From Gordonia amicalis NBRC 100051 = JCM 11271 (lineage in GTDB: Bacteria; Actinomycetota; Actinomycetes; Mycobacteriales; Mycobacteriaceae), in assembly GCF_000332995.1 (NCBI RefSeq), contig NZ_BANS01000014.1, forward strand, positions 145,616 to 209,615: a stretch of 64,000 nucleotides of DNA, given 5' to 3'. Positions within the stretch are counted from its first letter, which is position 1. Each line of letters starts with the position of its first letter. Made by a program: the position numbers and the translations under genes. Below are positions 1 to 11,858 of the stretch, piece by piece. The notes under the pieces are model-generated. The model searched no databases and had not been told where the DNA came from. It was given only the letters and a program-made list of their open reading frames with translations.

Positions 1-48
1 CCTCGATGCGTGGGCGAGTGAGCGCGCCGACCATCGAGGTTCACGACC

Positions 49-167
49 TCAGGAACTGGTGACGCTGGATGTGATTGGTCCGGACCGGGTTCGGGCTGGT
101 AGCCCGTACCGGCAGCCGAGGTCGGTCATCCGCCACTCGCGAACGAACACCGCCATACCGATCGACA
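49..167 (-). CDS. Possible 39-residue small ORF
   Basis: An ATG at 167 is preceded by an exact AGGAGG (177-182 on the plus strand) at 9 nt spacing, which is unusually good for this GC-rich genome. The predicted peptide is 39 residues, begins MSIGMAVFVREWRMTD and stops at 49-51. I do not recognise it. It could be a genuine small protein, a leader peptide, or the N-terminus of a longer gene cut by a frame error, since the next gene upstream (enoyl-CoA hydratase) is itself frame-broken. Codon use is not decisive at this length. Confidence 0.25.
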
Positions 168-264
168 TCTGCGCCACCTCCTCTCAGTTCTCTTCTGGCC
201 TGCTGTCCGCCACGATAACCGCGGTCAGCGCAGCCTGCCACCGTTCAAGCCGTGTGTTCGCCGA

Positions 265-291
265 TGTTCACGTGCTGAACACAGTGTGTTC
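265..291. promoter_or_regulatory. Two overlapping palindromes
   Basis: TGTTCA-5-TGAACA at 265-281 overlaps GAACACA-G-TGTGTTC at 277-291; both have perfect arms (6 and 7 bp). They lie just past the stop of the minus-strand hydratase, so they may be an operator for a gene to the left or part of a transcript-end hairpin. The spacing between the GAAC/GTTC half-sites does not fit the actinobacterial SOS box. Confidence 0.35.
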
Positions 292-309
292 GCGGCTTCC
301 GGGCCGAAC

Positions 310-1176
310 TCAGAAGATGTCGGGGAGGTCCTCCGACACCGTGTTCGGGTACGTCGCCGACCGCTTCTCCAGGAACGACATGACGCCCTCGTAGACGTCG
401 CCGGACTGGCCGCGATAGAAGATCGCCTTCGAATCGGCGTGATGGGCGTCGAGCGGGCTGGGCGCCCCGGCCATCCGCCACAACAGCTGGCGGGTCAGCG
501 CGGCCGAGACGGGGGCACTGCCCGCGGTCATCTCACGCGCCACGGCGATCGCGGTCTCGAGGACCTTGTCCTTCGGCACGACCTGCTAAGATCAGTCCGC
601 GCTCGTGCGCCTCGTCGACCTGCACCATCTTGGCGCCGATCGTCCACTGCAGAGCGGTCGGCAGGCCGACGAGTCGCGGGGAACCAGCTCGACGCCGCCT
701 CGGGGACGAGGCCGCGGGCGGCGAAGACGAAGCCGAACTTGGCATCTTCGGAAGCGATCCGGACGTCGGCGGGCAGGGTCATGGTGACGCCGACACCGGC
801 CGACGGACCGTTGATCGCGGCGACGATCGGCTTCAGCGAGGCGAACATGCGCAGCGTCAGTTTGCCGCCCTCGTCTGCCGGGACCTTCGTCGCCGGCGAC
901 CTCCGAGGATGCGTCGAAGGTGGACCCGCCTTCCTCCAGGTCGGCGCCGGCGCAGAACGCCCGACCGGTACCGGTGAGCACCACGGCGCGCACGGAGTCG
1001 TCGGCGTCGGTCTCGTCGAATGCCGCTCGGAGCTCCTCACCCATCTGCACCGTGAAGGCGTTGAGACGATCGGGGCGGTTGAGCCGGAAGATCGCGATGT
1101 CGCCGTCGCGCTCGACGGTGATGGTGGGTTCGGCCTGGGTGGCCTTCCGGCCGGCCTTTGATGTATCGCTCGTCAC
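310..1176 (-). pseudogene. Enoyl-CoA hydratase/isomerase, three frameshifts
   Basis: This is a crotonase-family protein that would hydrate or isomerise enoyl-CoA thioesters in fatty-acid breakdown. Reading from the GTG at 1176, crotonase sequence is recognisable in pieces: FRLNRPDRLNAF and GRAFCAGADL in one frame, then AAINGPSAGVGVTMTLPADV and KFGFVFAARGLVPEA in a second, then RLVGLPTALQW in a third, and finally VLETAIAVAREM through YPNTVSEDLPDIF back in the first frame. The frame changes fall near 881, 676 and 583. Each behaves like one extra base (or two missing), so the three together restore the original frame. Repaired length is about 287 residues, normal for the family. The gene is either decayed or carries sequencing errors. 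Confidence 0.8.
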
Positions 1177-1230
1177 ACGGGTGATGCTATCGAGAGCCGT
1201 CACCGACGATGCGGGCGGCCGATACAAAAC

Positions 1231-1260
1231 GGCGGCGCCACCCTTTCGGGTGACGCCGCC
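1231..1260 (-). terminator. Rho-independent terminator of clpC
   Basis: On the minus strand a 13-bp stem (GGCGGCG.CACCC against GGGTG.CGCCGCC, with one G-U pair) closes a GAAA tetraloop and is followed by GTTTTGTAT. It lies just downstream of the clpC stop codon at 1283, so it ends the clpC transcript before the hydratase gene. Confidence 0.85.
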
Positions 1261-1282
1261 GTCTGTGTCAGATCAGCTGAGG

Positions 1283-3829
<2,547 letters not shown>

Positions 3830-3880
3830 TGTTCTCCCTCACATTGCTAGCGCCCCGGCCGCCGCGAGAACCACCTCGTG

Positions 3881-3895
3881 TGTCCGGTCGGGACA
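3881..3895. promoter_or_regulatory. Palindrome upstream of clpC
   Basis: TGTCC-GGTCG-GGACA is a perfect 5-bp-arm inverted repeat about 52 nt upstream of the clpC ATG. Clp genes in actinobacteria are commonly controlled by the regulator ClgR, but I could not match a ClgR motif here, so the site is only a candidate operator. Confidence 0.25.
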
Positions 3896-4114
3896 ACGCG
3901 GTGCGGGTAGGCGACGACCAGCCTGCTTCTACTCTAGAGGTCGTCTTGGGTGTACCTGCAGTTAACGCCCGTGCAGACTGCACGGATTGACCGCGACGGC
4001 GGGGATGTGCACTGTACAACTGCGCAGGCCGGGGCGGTGTTCCCGGTCCGCTACGCCGAGAGCGAACGGGCCGCCGGATCACCCGATATCACCCGATATG
4101 AGGAAGAACCGGGC

Positions 4115-4873
4115 TCAGACCGACAACACCGAGAGAATATTGCCCGACGGGTCGGTGAACCAGGCGATGTCCGGCTCCCCGTCACCACCCCGCACGATGC
4201 CCCGCTCGTCGTGCTCGAAACCGTCGTAGCGCAAGATCTCGACCCCCTTGCCGACGAGGTCGTCGACCGTCTGCGCGAGGTCGTCCACGACGATGTTCAG
4301 CACGGTGAACGTCGCCGGCCGGTGATGGTCCTTCGGGTACACCATCACCGTCGTCCGACGGCTCACCCGGACACCGGCCACCCCCATCGGATAGCGCAGT
4401 ACCCGCATTCCGAGGACGTCCCGATAGAAGCGCTCGGCCTCGTCGAGGTCGCGGACCGCGAAAGCGCTGCACGTCGACGCGGGCGGCCCCATCGCGATCT
4501 CCTCCGCGTCGGAGAGCCAGACGATCTGGATCCAGTTGCCGTCGGGATCGGTGGCCGTCCCGAGGAAGTTGCCGTCGCGTTCCTCGAGCGGACTGATCCA
4601 CACGGCGCCGAGCGAGTCCAGGCGCGCAGCGGTCGCGCGCGGGTCGTCGACCTCCACGTTCAGGATCGAGCGGGCGCCGTCGCGGTTGGGGCCGGACACA
4701 TCGTCGCGTTTGTCGAACATGAGGTAGAAGCCGTCGAGTTCGACGACGTCGTAGCCGGGCCCACCGTCGCCGGTGGACTCGACCTTCGCCTCGAACGCCG
4801 TCGCGTACCAGTGCGCGAGTCGTGCGGGGTCGTCGCTGGACAGGAGCATCGAGCCGATCGTTGCGGTTGCCAT
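4115..4873 (-). CDS. Two-domain VOC (glyoxalase-like) protein
   Basis: The 252-residue protein contains two tandem vicinal-oxygen-chelate domains. The first (about 1-125) begins TIGSMLLSSDDPARLAHWY and ends with a TDPDGNWIQIVW strand. The second (about 130-252) has DLDEAERFYRDVLGMRV and ends FTDPSGNILSVLSV. Such proteins are cytosolic metal-dependent isomerases, dioxygenases or resistance proteins, and the substrate cannot be read from sequence. The layout and size resemble the mycobacterial CFP32/27-kDa antigen family, which is a family-level guess. It is transcribed divergently from betT with a 99-bp gap, and the start has a weak AGGA upstream. Confidence 0.85.
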   Translation of the reverse strand: MATATIGSMLLSSDDPARLAHWYATAFEAKVESTGDGGPGYDVVELDGFYLMFDKRDDVSGPNRDGARSILNVEVDDPRATAARLDSLGAVWISPLEERDGNFLGTATDPDGNWIQIVWLSDAEEIAMGPPASTCSAFAVRDLDEAERFYRDVLGMRVLRYPMGVAGVRVSRRTTVMVYPKDHHRPATFTVLNIVVDDLAQTVDDLVGKGVEILRYDGFEHDERGIVRGGDGEPDIAWFTDPSGNILSVLSV

Positions 4874-4972
4874 ACCAATCCTGACCGGACGAGGGCGCCG
4901 AATTCATCGGTCACGACCGAGTCGGGCAATTCACCCGACCGCCCCGATCAGGAGAGGCTAGCGTCACAGGTC

Positions 4973-7178
4973 ATGAGTGCCGGCGAAGACCTGCAGTCCC
5001 GTCCACTCCCGCCTCCCCGGACACCGGGGAACGGTCACGACGTCCGAGTTCGATCAACCTGACCGTCTTCGTCGCGTCGGCCGCCATCGTGCTCGCCTTC
5101 GCGATCTGGGCGCTGGCCGCACCGGCTGCGGCGGAGACCGTCATCAACGACGTCCGCGATTTCATCACCCGCTGGTTCGGCTGGTGGTACTTCATCCTCG
5201 CCACCGCGATCGTCGGTCTCGTCGTCTTCCTCGGCATCAGCAAGTACGGGCGGTACCGCCTCGGACCGGAGGAGTCCCGTCCCGAGTACAGCTTGTTCAC
5301 CTGGACGTCGATGCTGTTCGCCGCCGGCATCGGTATCGACCTGATGTTCTTCTCGGTCGCCGAACCGGTCACCCATTTCCTCACCCCGCCGACCGGTGCG
5401 CCGGAGACCAACTTCGCGGCACGGGAAGCCGTGACGTGGACGGTCTTCCACTACGGGATCACCGGCTGGGCGATGTACGCCCTGATGGGCGGCGCCCTGG
5501 CCTATTTCGCGTTCCGGCACAACCTGCCGCTGACCATCCGCGCGGCCCTGTACCCGATTTCGGCAAGCGGGTCGAGGGCCGATGGGGCGACGCGATCGAC
5601 GTCGCGGCCGTGCTCGGCACCATCTTCGGCATCGCGACCTCGCTGGGAATCGGCGTCGTACAGCTCAACTTCGGCCTCAACGAGATCTTCGGCATCGAGC
5701 AGGGCAAGGCCGCCCAGATCGGGCTCATCGCCCTGTCGGTGGTCATCGCCACCGCCTCGGCGACGTCCGGTGTGGACAAGGGTATTCGGCGATTGTCCGA
5801 GATCAACGTGATCCTCGCGATCGTGATGCTCGTCTACATCACGGTCGCCAAGGACGCGGGCTTCCTTCTCAACGGTCTGGTCCAGAACGCGGGCGACTAC
5901 GTGTCGACGTTCGCCGACCGCACCCTCGACACCTTCGCGTGGGATCAGGTGAATCCCGCACCGGGACAGGACGCTCGGGCCTTCGTCGACGGCTGGACGC
6001 TGTTCTTCTGGGCCTGGTGGGTGGCCTGGGCGCCGTTCGTGGGTCTGTTCCTGGCGCGCATCTCCCGCGGACGGACGTTGCGGCAGTTCATCTTCGGCGT
6101 CCTCGTGGTCCCGTTCAGCTTCATCCTCATCTGGATCTCGATCTTCGGGAACAGCGCCCTGGCTGTCGCCCGCGGCGATCAGGAGTTCGCCGAGACCACC
6201 GCGTCGACCCCGGAGGCCGGCTTCTACTCGCTGCTCGAGCAGTACCCGGGGGCAACGCTGCTGATCGGCGTCACGACCATCACCGGCCTGCTGTTCTATG
6301 TGACCAGCGCCGACTCGGGTTCGCTGGTGATGGGCAACTTCACCAGCCGCCTCAGTGACCCGATGGCCGATTGCCAACGCTCCCTTCGTATCTTCTGGTC
6401 GGTCGCCATCGGCCTGCTGACCCTGTCGATGCTGTTCGCCGGGGGCGGCGACGGATCGATCCTGACCTTGCAGGCCGCGACCGTCATCATGGGTCTGCCC
6501 TTCTCCTTCGTCCTCGGCCTGATCGGGGTGTCGCTGCTGCGTGCGGTACGCAACGAGTCGTACAAACTCGACAGCTTCCGTACGACGCTGCCGAAGGTGA
6601 TCGCGGTCGGACGCGGGCCGACCGAACACGGCAGCTGGCGCCAACGCCTGGTCGGAACACTCCGGTTCCCCGGTCGGGTCGCCACCCGCAGGTACATCAC
6701 GGCGACGGTTGTCCCGGCGATGCACGAGGTCGCGGAGCAGTTCGGTCGGGAGGGCGTCACGGCGACGGTCGACGAGTCGGCGGTCAACGAGGGTTTGCCG
6801 TCGCCTCGCCTCATCGTCGAACTCGCCGACGTCCCGGCCTTCGAGTACTGCGTGTGGCCGGTGTCCGCACCGACGCCCACGTATGCGGTTCGCAGCCAGC
6901 GTTCCGATGACCGGTACTTCCGGTGCGAGGTGTACCTGACCGAGGGTTCGCAGGGATATTCCTTGTCGGGGTACAACCGTGAACAGATCATCGGCGACAT
7001 TCTCGATCAGTACGAACGACATCTGGGCTATCTCCATCTACGTGACTCGGCCGCCGATCACCACGACCCGGCCGCCCGCCTCCCGGACACCGTCGCCGGC
7101 ACCGGATCCCCGAACGCCGGTACGGTCGCAGAGGCGGACATACCCGACAGCGATCCGGAAGGAGCGCCTGCTCCATGA
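4973..7178 (+). pseudogene. betT: Choline/betaine BCCT transporter, two frameshifts
   Basis: This would be the sodium- or proton-coupled choline importer that feeds glycine betaine synthesis. From the ATG at 4973 the frame closes after about 29 codons. BCCT sequence starts in another frame with SSINLTVFVASAAIVLAFAI and continues through FAAGIGIDLMFFSVAEPVTH to FRHNLPLTIRAALYP. It then shifts near 5560 and runs in the third frame from GKRVEGRWGDAIDVAAV through FFWAWWVAWAPFVGLFLARI to the stop. Both lesions (about 5030-5045 and 5560) behave as single missing bases. Repaired length is about 735 residues, matching the long BetT type with a cytosolic C-terminal extension. The stop overlaps the betB start (ATGA), so translation is coupled. 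Confidence 0.85.
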
Positions 7179-8689
7179 GCGAGACCCTCTACATCGACGG
7201 CCGTTGGTGCGCCGCGAGATCCGGCAAGACCCGCGAGATACGCTGTCCGGCCGACAATTCCGTGGTGGGCGTGGTGGCCGAGGCGTCCGCGGACGACACC
7301 GAGGCGGCGATCGCAGCTGCCCGGCACGCCTTCGACGCCGGGGAGTGGAGCGCCACCCCGGCGGCCGAGCGGGGCGATCTCCTCCTCCGCGTCGCCGATC
7401 AGATCGATGCGCGCCGAGACGAATTCGTCCGAGCCGAGACCCTCGACACGGGCAAACGGCCGTATGAGTCGGATATCGACATGACCGACATCGCCAACTG
7501 CTTCCGCTATTTCGGAAAGCTGGCCGCGCAGGACGCCGGTCGTGTCGTCGACACCGGGTCGCCCGATGCCGATTCGCGGATCGTCTACGAGCCGGTCGGC
7601 GTCTGCGGCCTCATCACGCCGTGGAACTATCCGCTGCTGCAGGCGGCGTGGAAGGTGGCGCCCGCCCTGGCGGCCGGCAACACCTTCGTCCTCAAACCCG
7701 CCGAGCTGACGCCGCACACCTCGATCCTCCTGCTGGAAGTGCTTGACGGCCTCGGCCTTCCGGCCGGGGTCGCGAACCTCGTACTCGGTGCCGGAGCGGA
7801 TGCGGGCGCGCCGCTGTCGTCGCATCCCGACGTCGACCTGGTCTCCTTCACCGGCGGACTGGTGACGGGGCGGGTCATCGCGCGCTAGGCCGCGGCGACG
7901 GTGAAGAAGGTGGCCCTCGAACTCGGCGGCAAGAACCCGAACGTCGTGTTCGCGGACGCCTGCGCCACCGACGATCTGCTCGCCGCCGCGGTGGACAACG
8001 CACTGAACGCGGCGTTCTTGCACTCGGGTCAGGTGTGTTCCGCGGGTGCACGACTCGTCGTCGAGGAGTCGGCGCACGACCGGTTCGTCGACGAACTGGT
8101 CCGGCGCGCCGAGCAGATCCGTCTGGGACTGCCGTACTCCGAGGGCACCGAGACCGGACCGCTGATCTCCGAGGCGCATCGCGACAAGGTGCACGCCTAC
8201 GTCGAACAGGCCCGAGCCGACGGCGCGGTGATCCGCACCGGCGGCGCCTTCGCGACCGGCGACCAGGGGTCGGGCAACCTCGACGACGGCTGGTTCTACC
8301 TGCCCACCGTCATCGACGGCGCCGACCGTTCGATGGCCTGTGTGCACGACGAGGCCTTCGGCCCCACCGTGACCGTCGAGACCTTCACCACCGAGGACGA
8401 GGCGGTGAGCCTGGCCAACGACACCGTCTACGGTCTCGCCGGGGCGGTGTGGTCGGCCGACGCCGCCCGTGCCCGCCGCATCGCCGGACGCATACGGGCA
8501 GGAACGGTGTGGGTCAACGACTTCGGCCCCTACCTACCCGAGGCCGAGTGGGGCGGCTACGGGCAGTCCGGCTTCGGGCGTGAGCTCGGACCGTCGGGTC
8601 TGGCCGAGTACCGCGAGGCCAAGCACGTCTACGAGAACCTCCGGCCGGGTGTGACCGGCTGGTTCGAGAACCGGAAGGGGCAGCAGTGA
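7175..8689 (+). pseudogene. betB: Betaine aldehyde dehydrogenase with internal TAG
   Basis: BetB oxidises betaine aldehyde to glycine betaine with NAD+. The frame is open over about 504 codons except for one TAG at 7886-7888 (codon 238), which falls inside the cofactor-binding region between DLVSFTGGLVTGR and TVKKVALELGGKNPN. Downstream the catalytic cysteine region FLHSGQVCSAGARLV and the EAFGPTV motif are intact in the same frame. Because both halves share a frame, this is a nonsense change or a base-call error, not an indel. Its GTGA overlap with the betA start indicates coupled translation. If real, the stop removes the catalytic domain. Confidence 0.85.
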
Positions 8690-10262
8690 GCGAGTCGCAC
8701 GGCACGGAGACCTACGACTACGTGGTCGTCGGTGGCGGTTCGGCGGGCGCCGCGGTGGCGTCCCGGTTGTCCGAGGACCCGTCGGTCACGGTGTGCCTGC
8801 TGGAAGCCGACCCGTCCGATGTCGGGGACGACGCGATCCTGCGACTCGACCGTTGGATGGAGCTGCTCGAATCCGGATACGACTGGGACTATCCCATCGA
8901 GCCGCAGGAGAACGGCAACGACTTCATGCGGCACGCCCGCGCAAAGGCGCTGGGCGGCTGCAGTTCCCACAACAGCTGCATCGCGTTCTGGGCACCGCGA
9001 GAGGACCTCGACTCCTGGGAGCGCGATTTCGGTTGTGCAGGCTGGGGTTCGGAGGAGCTGTATCGACTCTTCCCTCAGATCGAGACCAACGACGCCCCCG
9101 GCGACCATCACGGCCGCAGCGGACCCGTCCACATCATGACGGTGCCGCCGAACGACCCGTGCGGTGTCGCCGTGCTCGATGCCTGTGAGGCCGTCGGTAT
9201 CCCGCGGGCCAAGTTCAACAGCGGGAAGACGGTCGTCAACGGCGCCAACTTCTTTCAGATCAACCGGCGTCCCGACGGAATGAGGGCGTCGTCGTCGGTG
9301 AGTTATCTGCACCCCCACCTCGATCGGCCGAACCTCACGATCCGCACCGGATCCTGGGCCAAGCGGATCGTCATCGAGAAGGTCGACGGCGAGCTGCGGG
9401 CCGTCGGCGTCGACATCACCGACAACGCCTTCGGACGGACGACGAGGATCGATGCCGGACGCGAGGTGATCGTGTCGGCCGGCGCCATCGACACCCCGAA
9501 ACTGCTGATGCTCTCGGGGATCGGGCCGGCCGATGATCTCCGTCAGCACGAACTCGACGTCCTCGTCGACTCCCCCGGCGTCGGCGAACACCTCCAGGAC
9601 CATCCCGAGGGCGTCATCGGATTCGAGACGAAGAAGCCCATGACACAGGAGTCGACCCAGTGGTGGGAGGCCGGCATCTTCACGACCGTCGACGATGATC
9701 TGGACCGGCCGGACCTCATGATGCATTACGGCAGCGTGCCCTTCGACATGCACACCCTGCGCCAGGGGTACCCGACCAGTGAGAACACCTTCTGCCTCAC
9801 CCCGAACGTCACCCATGCGCGATCGCGGGGCACGGTGAAGCTGCGCTCCCGCGATTTCCGCGACAAGCCGCGCGTCGACCCCCGGTACTTCACGACCCCG
9901 AGGGCTACGACATGCGGATCATGACCGCAGGCCTGCGCAAGGCACGCGAGATCGCTTCCGCCGCGCCACTGCGGGAATGGGTTGCGCGCGAACTCTATCC
10001 GGGACCCGACACCACCAGCGACGACGCGCTGACCGACTACATCCGACGCACCCACAACACCGTCTACCACCCGGTGGGCACGGTACGGATGGGACCGCCG
10101 GACGACGAGATGTCGCCGCTCGACCCCGAGCTGCGGGTCAAGGGCGTGGCGGGCCTGCGCGTCGCCGACGCGTCGGTCTTCCCCGAGCACACCACGGTGA
10201 ACCCGAACCTGACCGTGATGCTCGTCGGGGAACGGTGTGCCGAACTGGTGGCCGGCAGCTAG
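8686..10262 (+). pseudogene. betA: GMC choline dehydrogenase, one frameshift
   Basis: BetA is the FAD-dependent choline dehydrogenase that makes betaine aldehyde. The N-terminus carries the dinucleotide-binding motif YVVVGGGSAGAAVASRL, followed by GGCSSHNSCIAFW (GMC signature 1) and VIVSAGAIDTPKLLMLSGIG (GMC signature 2). The frame is lost near 9891, where RYFT should continue into DPEGYDMRIM. It resumes in the next frame from MRIMTAGLRKAREIAS to the end, with the catalytic YHPVGTVRMG histidine and VNPNLTVMLVGERCAEL. One missing C in the run before GACCCC explains the shift. Repaired length is about 525 residues. It ends tail-to-tail with the tetR-type gene, their stop codons overlapping. Confidence 0.85.
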
Positions 10263-10861
10263 ATCCTGATCGAGTCGACGATGCGGTCGAGGACCGCGGC
10301 GACCTCGGCGGTCGCCGCCTCCCGGTCCTGCGCCGCGGCCACGTACAGGGCGGCCTCGTCGAGCGCACCGATCGCGACGTGGGCGAGAGGTCGGGTCGGC
10401 TGATCCACGGCCTGACCGGCGGCGATCGCGGCCTGGATCAACCCCTCGACGAGGGCGAAGCCGAACTCTTCACCTCGCGCACGCCATTGCGCCCAGCCGA
10501 GGACGGACGGTGCCTCGACGAGGGTGATCCGGTGTACCGAGGGTTCGGTGCAGAGCTCGAGGAAGAGCCGCATGCCCGTCTTGAGCGCGGCGATCGGGTC
10601 CTCGGCGGCGAGTGCGCCGGCGGCTTCGGCGATCTGGGCGACCACATCTTGTTCCACCGCGTCGTAGACGGCCGTGAACAGACCCTTCTTGTCGCCGAAC
10701 TGGTGGTAGAGCGCACCACGGGTCACGCCCGCCGCGTCGACGATCTCCTGGGTGCCCACGTCGGCGAAACCGCGTTCGCCAAAGAGCTTGCGACCTGCGG
10801 CGATGAGCGCCGCGCGGGTGGCCGCGGTGCGTTCGGCCTGGGTCCGACGGTTGACTTTCAT
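10259..10861 (-). CDS. TetR-family repressor
   Basis: A 200-residue TetR regulator with an N-terminal helix-turn-helix (residues about 12-60: LIAAGRKLFGERGFADVGTQ, then AGVTRGALYHQFGDKKGLF) and a helical ligand-binding C-terminal domain. It is divergent from the alpha/beta hydrolase gene, and the gap between them holds a strong imperfect inverted repeat at 10874-10902, so it most likely represses itself and the hydrolase. It could also influence the convergent bet operon, but no matching site was seen upstream of betT. Confidence 0.9.
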   Translation of the reverse strand: MKVNRRTQAERTAATRAALIAAGRKLFGERGFADVGTQEIVDAAGVTRGALYHQFGDKKGLFTAVYDAVEQDVVAQIAEAAGALAAEDPIAALKTGMRLFLELCTEPSVHRITLVEAPSVLGWAQWRARGEEFGFALVEGLIQAAIAAGQAVDQPTRPLAHVAIGALDEAALYVAAAQDREAATAEVAAVLDRIVDSIRI

Positions 10862-10873
10862 ACAGTCTGCACG

Positions 10874-10902
10874 TAACTTTCGTACTCTGTGTTCGTAAGT
10901 TA
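10874..10902. promoter_or_regulatory. TetR operator between divergent genes
   Basis: TAACTTTCGTAC and GTTCGTAAGTTA form 12-bp arms separated by TCTGT, with 10 of 12 positions pairing. The site starts 12 nt upstream of the repressor's ATG and ends 28 nt upstream of the hydrolase ATG, where it could block both promoters. Confidence 0.75.
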
Positions 10903-10930
10903 TCCGAGTCTACGAGAAGCGGACCTCGCC

Positions 10931-11818
10931 ATGGCAAACATGCTGCCGACCGTCGAACTCCCGTCCGGTGCGATCGAGTACGCCACGTACGGACCCACCG
11001 ACACCGCACTTCCGCCGATCGTCTTCATGCACGGCGCCGTCGTCGACCATCGCCTGTGGGAACCGGTCGCCGAGCTCCTCGCCGAACGCGGCCACCGTTG
11101 CTTCGTCCCGTTGATGCCGCTTGGTTCGCACCGGATCCCGTGGGGGCCGGACGCGGATCGTTCGCCGCGCGGGGCGAGCCGGGTGCTCCGCGAGTTCGTC
11201 GGACACTTCGACCTGTCGTCGGCGACCCTGGTGGCCAACGACACCGGCGGCGCGGTCACCCAGTTCGCGCTCGACGAGGATCCCCGCTTCGTGAGCCGCG
11301 TCGTGTTCACCAACTGCGATGCCTTCGATCTGTTTCCGCCGCAACCGTTTCGGCTGTACTTCGCATTGATGCGACACCGGCTGTTGCTGAAGCCCCTGGT
11401 CGATTCGATGCGGCTCAAGACCCTCCGGCATTCCCCGCTCGGCGTCGGCCTGCTGCTCAACGATCCCGATCCCGGCCTCACCGCCTCCGTGTTCGTTCCC
11501 CTGCAAGACGACGTCCGCATCCGTGACGACTTCAAAGCGTTCCTGCGCGAGATCAGCCCAGCGGAGCTCGCCACCGTGACCGCACGCATGTCGCGGGTCG
11601 ACCTGCCCGTCCGTTTCGTGTGGGGTCGTGACGATCGGTGTTTCACCCTGGAACACGGCCGGCGGTTCGCCTCGGTCTTCACCGGAGCCGACGGCGAGGG
11701 TGCCCGGTTCGTCGAGATCGCCGACGCCCGCACGTTCGTGTCGCTGGACCAACCGCATGCGGTGGCGGCGGAGATCGCGACGTTCACCGCGGAAGAGTCG
11801 GCGAAGAAACTTCGCTGA
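10931..11818 (+). CDS. Alpha/beta hydrolase with candidate Asp nucleophile
   Basis: A 295-residue alpha/beta-fold hydrolase. The oxyanion region is FMHGAVVDHRLWEPVA. At the nucleophile elbow (VANDTGGAV) the residue is Asp, not Ser, as in haloalkane dehalogenases and epoxide hydrolases. A likely catalytic histidine lies in LDQPHAVAAEI near the C-terminus. The substrate is unknown. I prefer the ATG at 10931 over a GTG at 10889, because the latter sits inside the operator at 10874-10902 and lacks a ribosome binding site. Control by the divergent TetR regulator is inferred from that operator. Confidence 0.85.
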   Translation: MANMLPTVELPSGAIEYATYGPTDTALPPIVFMHGAVVDHRLWEPVAELLAERGHRCFVPLMPLGSHRIPWGPDADRSPRGASRVLREFVGHFDLSSATLVANDTGGAVTQFALDEDPRFVSRVVFTNCDAFDLFPPQPFRLYFALMRHRLLLKPLVDSMRLKTLRHSPLGVGLLLNDPDPGLTASVFVPLQDDVRIRDDFKAFLREISPAELATVTARMSRVDLPVRFVWGRDDRCFTLEHGRRFASVFTGADGEGARFVEIADARTFVSLDQPHAVAAEIATFTAEESAKKLR

Positions 11819-11858
11819 AGGGCGTCGGATTCCGGGCCCCCCGCACGACGATGAATAC

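Larger units (their letters stand above)
1..309. other. Left-edge region with no confident gene
   Basis: No convincing protein homology is visible in this stretch. It holds two overlapping perfect palindromes at 265-291 and one small minus-strand reading frame at 49-167 with a good ribosome binding site (listed separately). It follows the 3' end of the broken enoyl-CoA hydratase on the minus strand, and whatever gene lies to the left is outside the window. Confidence 0.5.

Noticed and set aside
277..291. SOS (LexA) box
   Set aside because: The GAAC and GTTC half-sites are 7 bp apart where the actinobacterial box needs 4.
7175..8689. betB as two separate genes
   Set aside because: Both halves are in the same frame and together make one complete aldehyde dehydrogenase; only a single TAG separates them.
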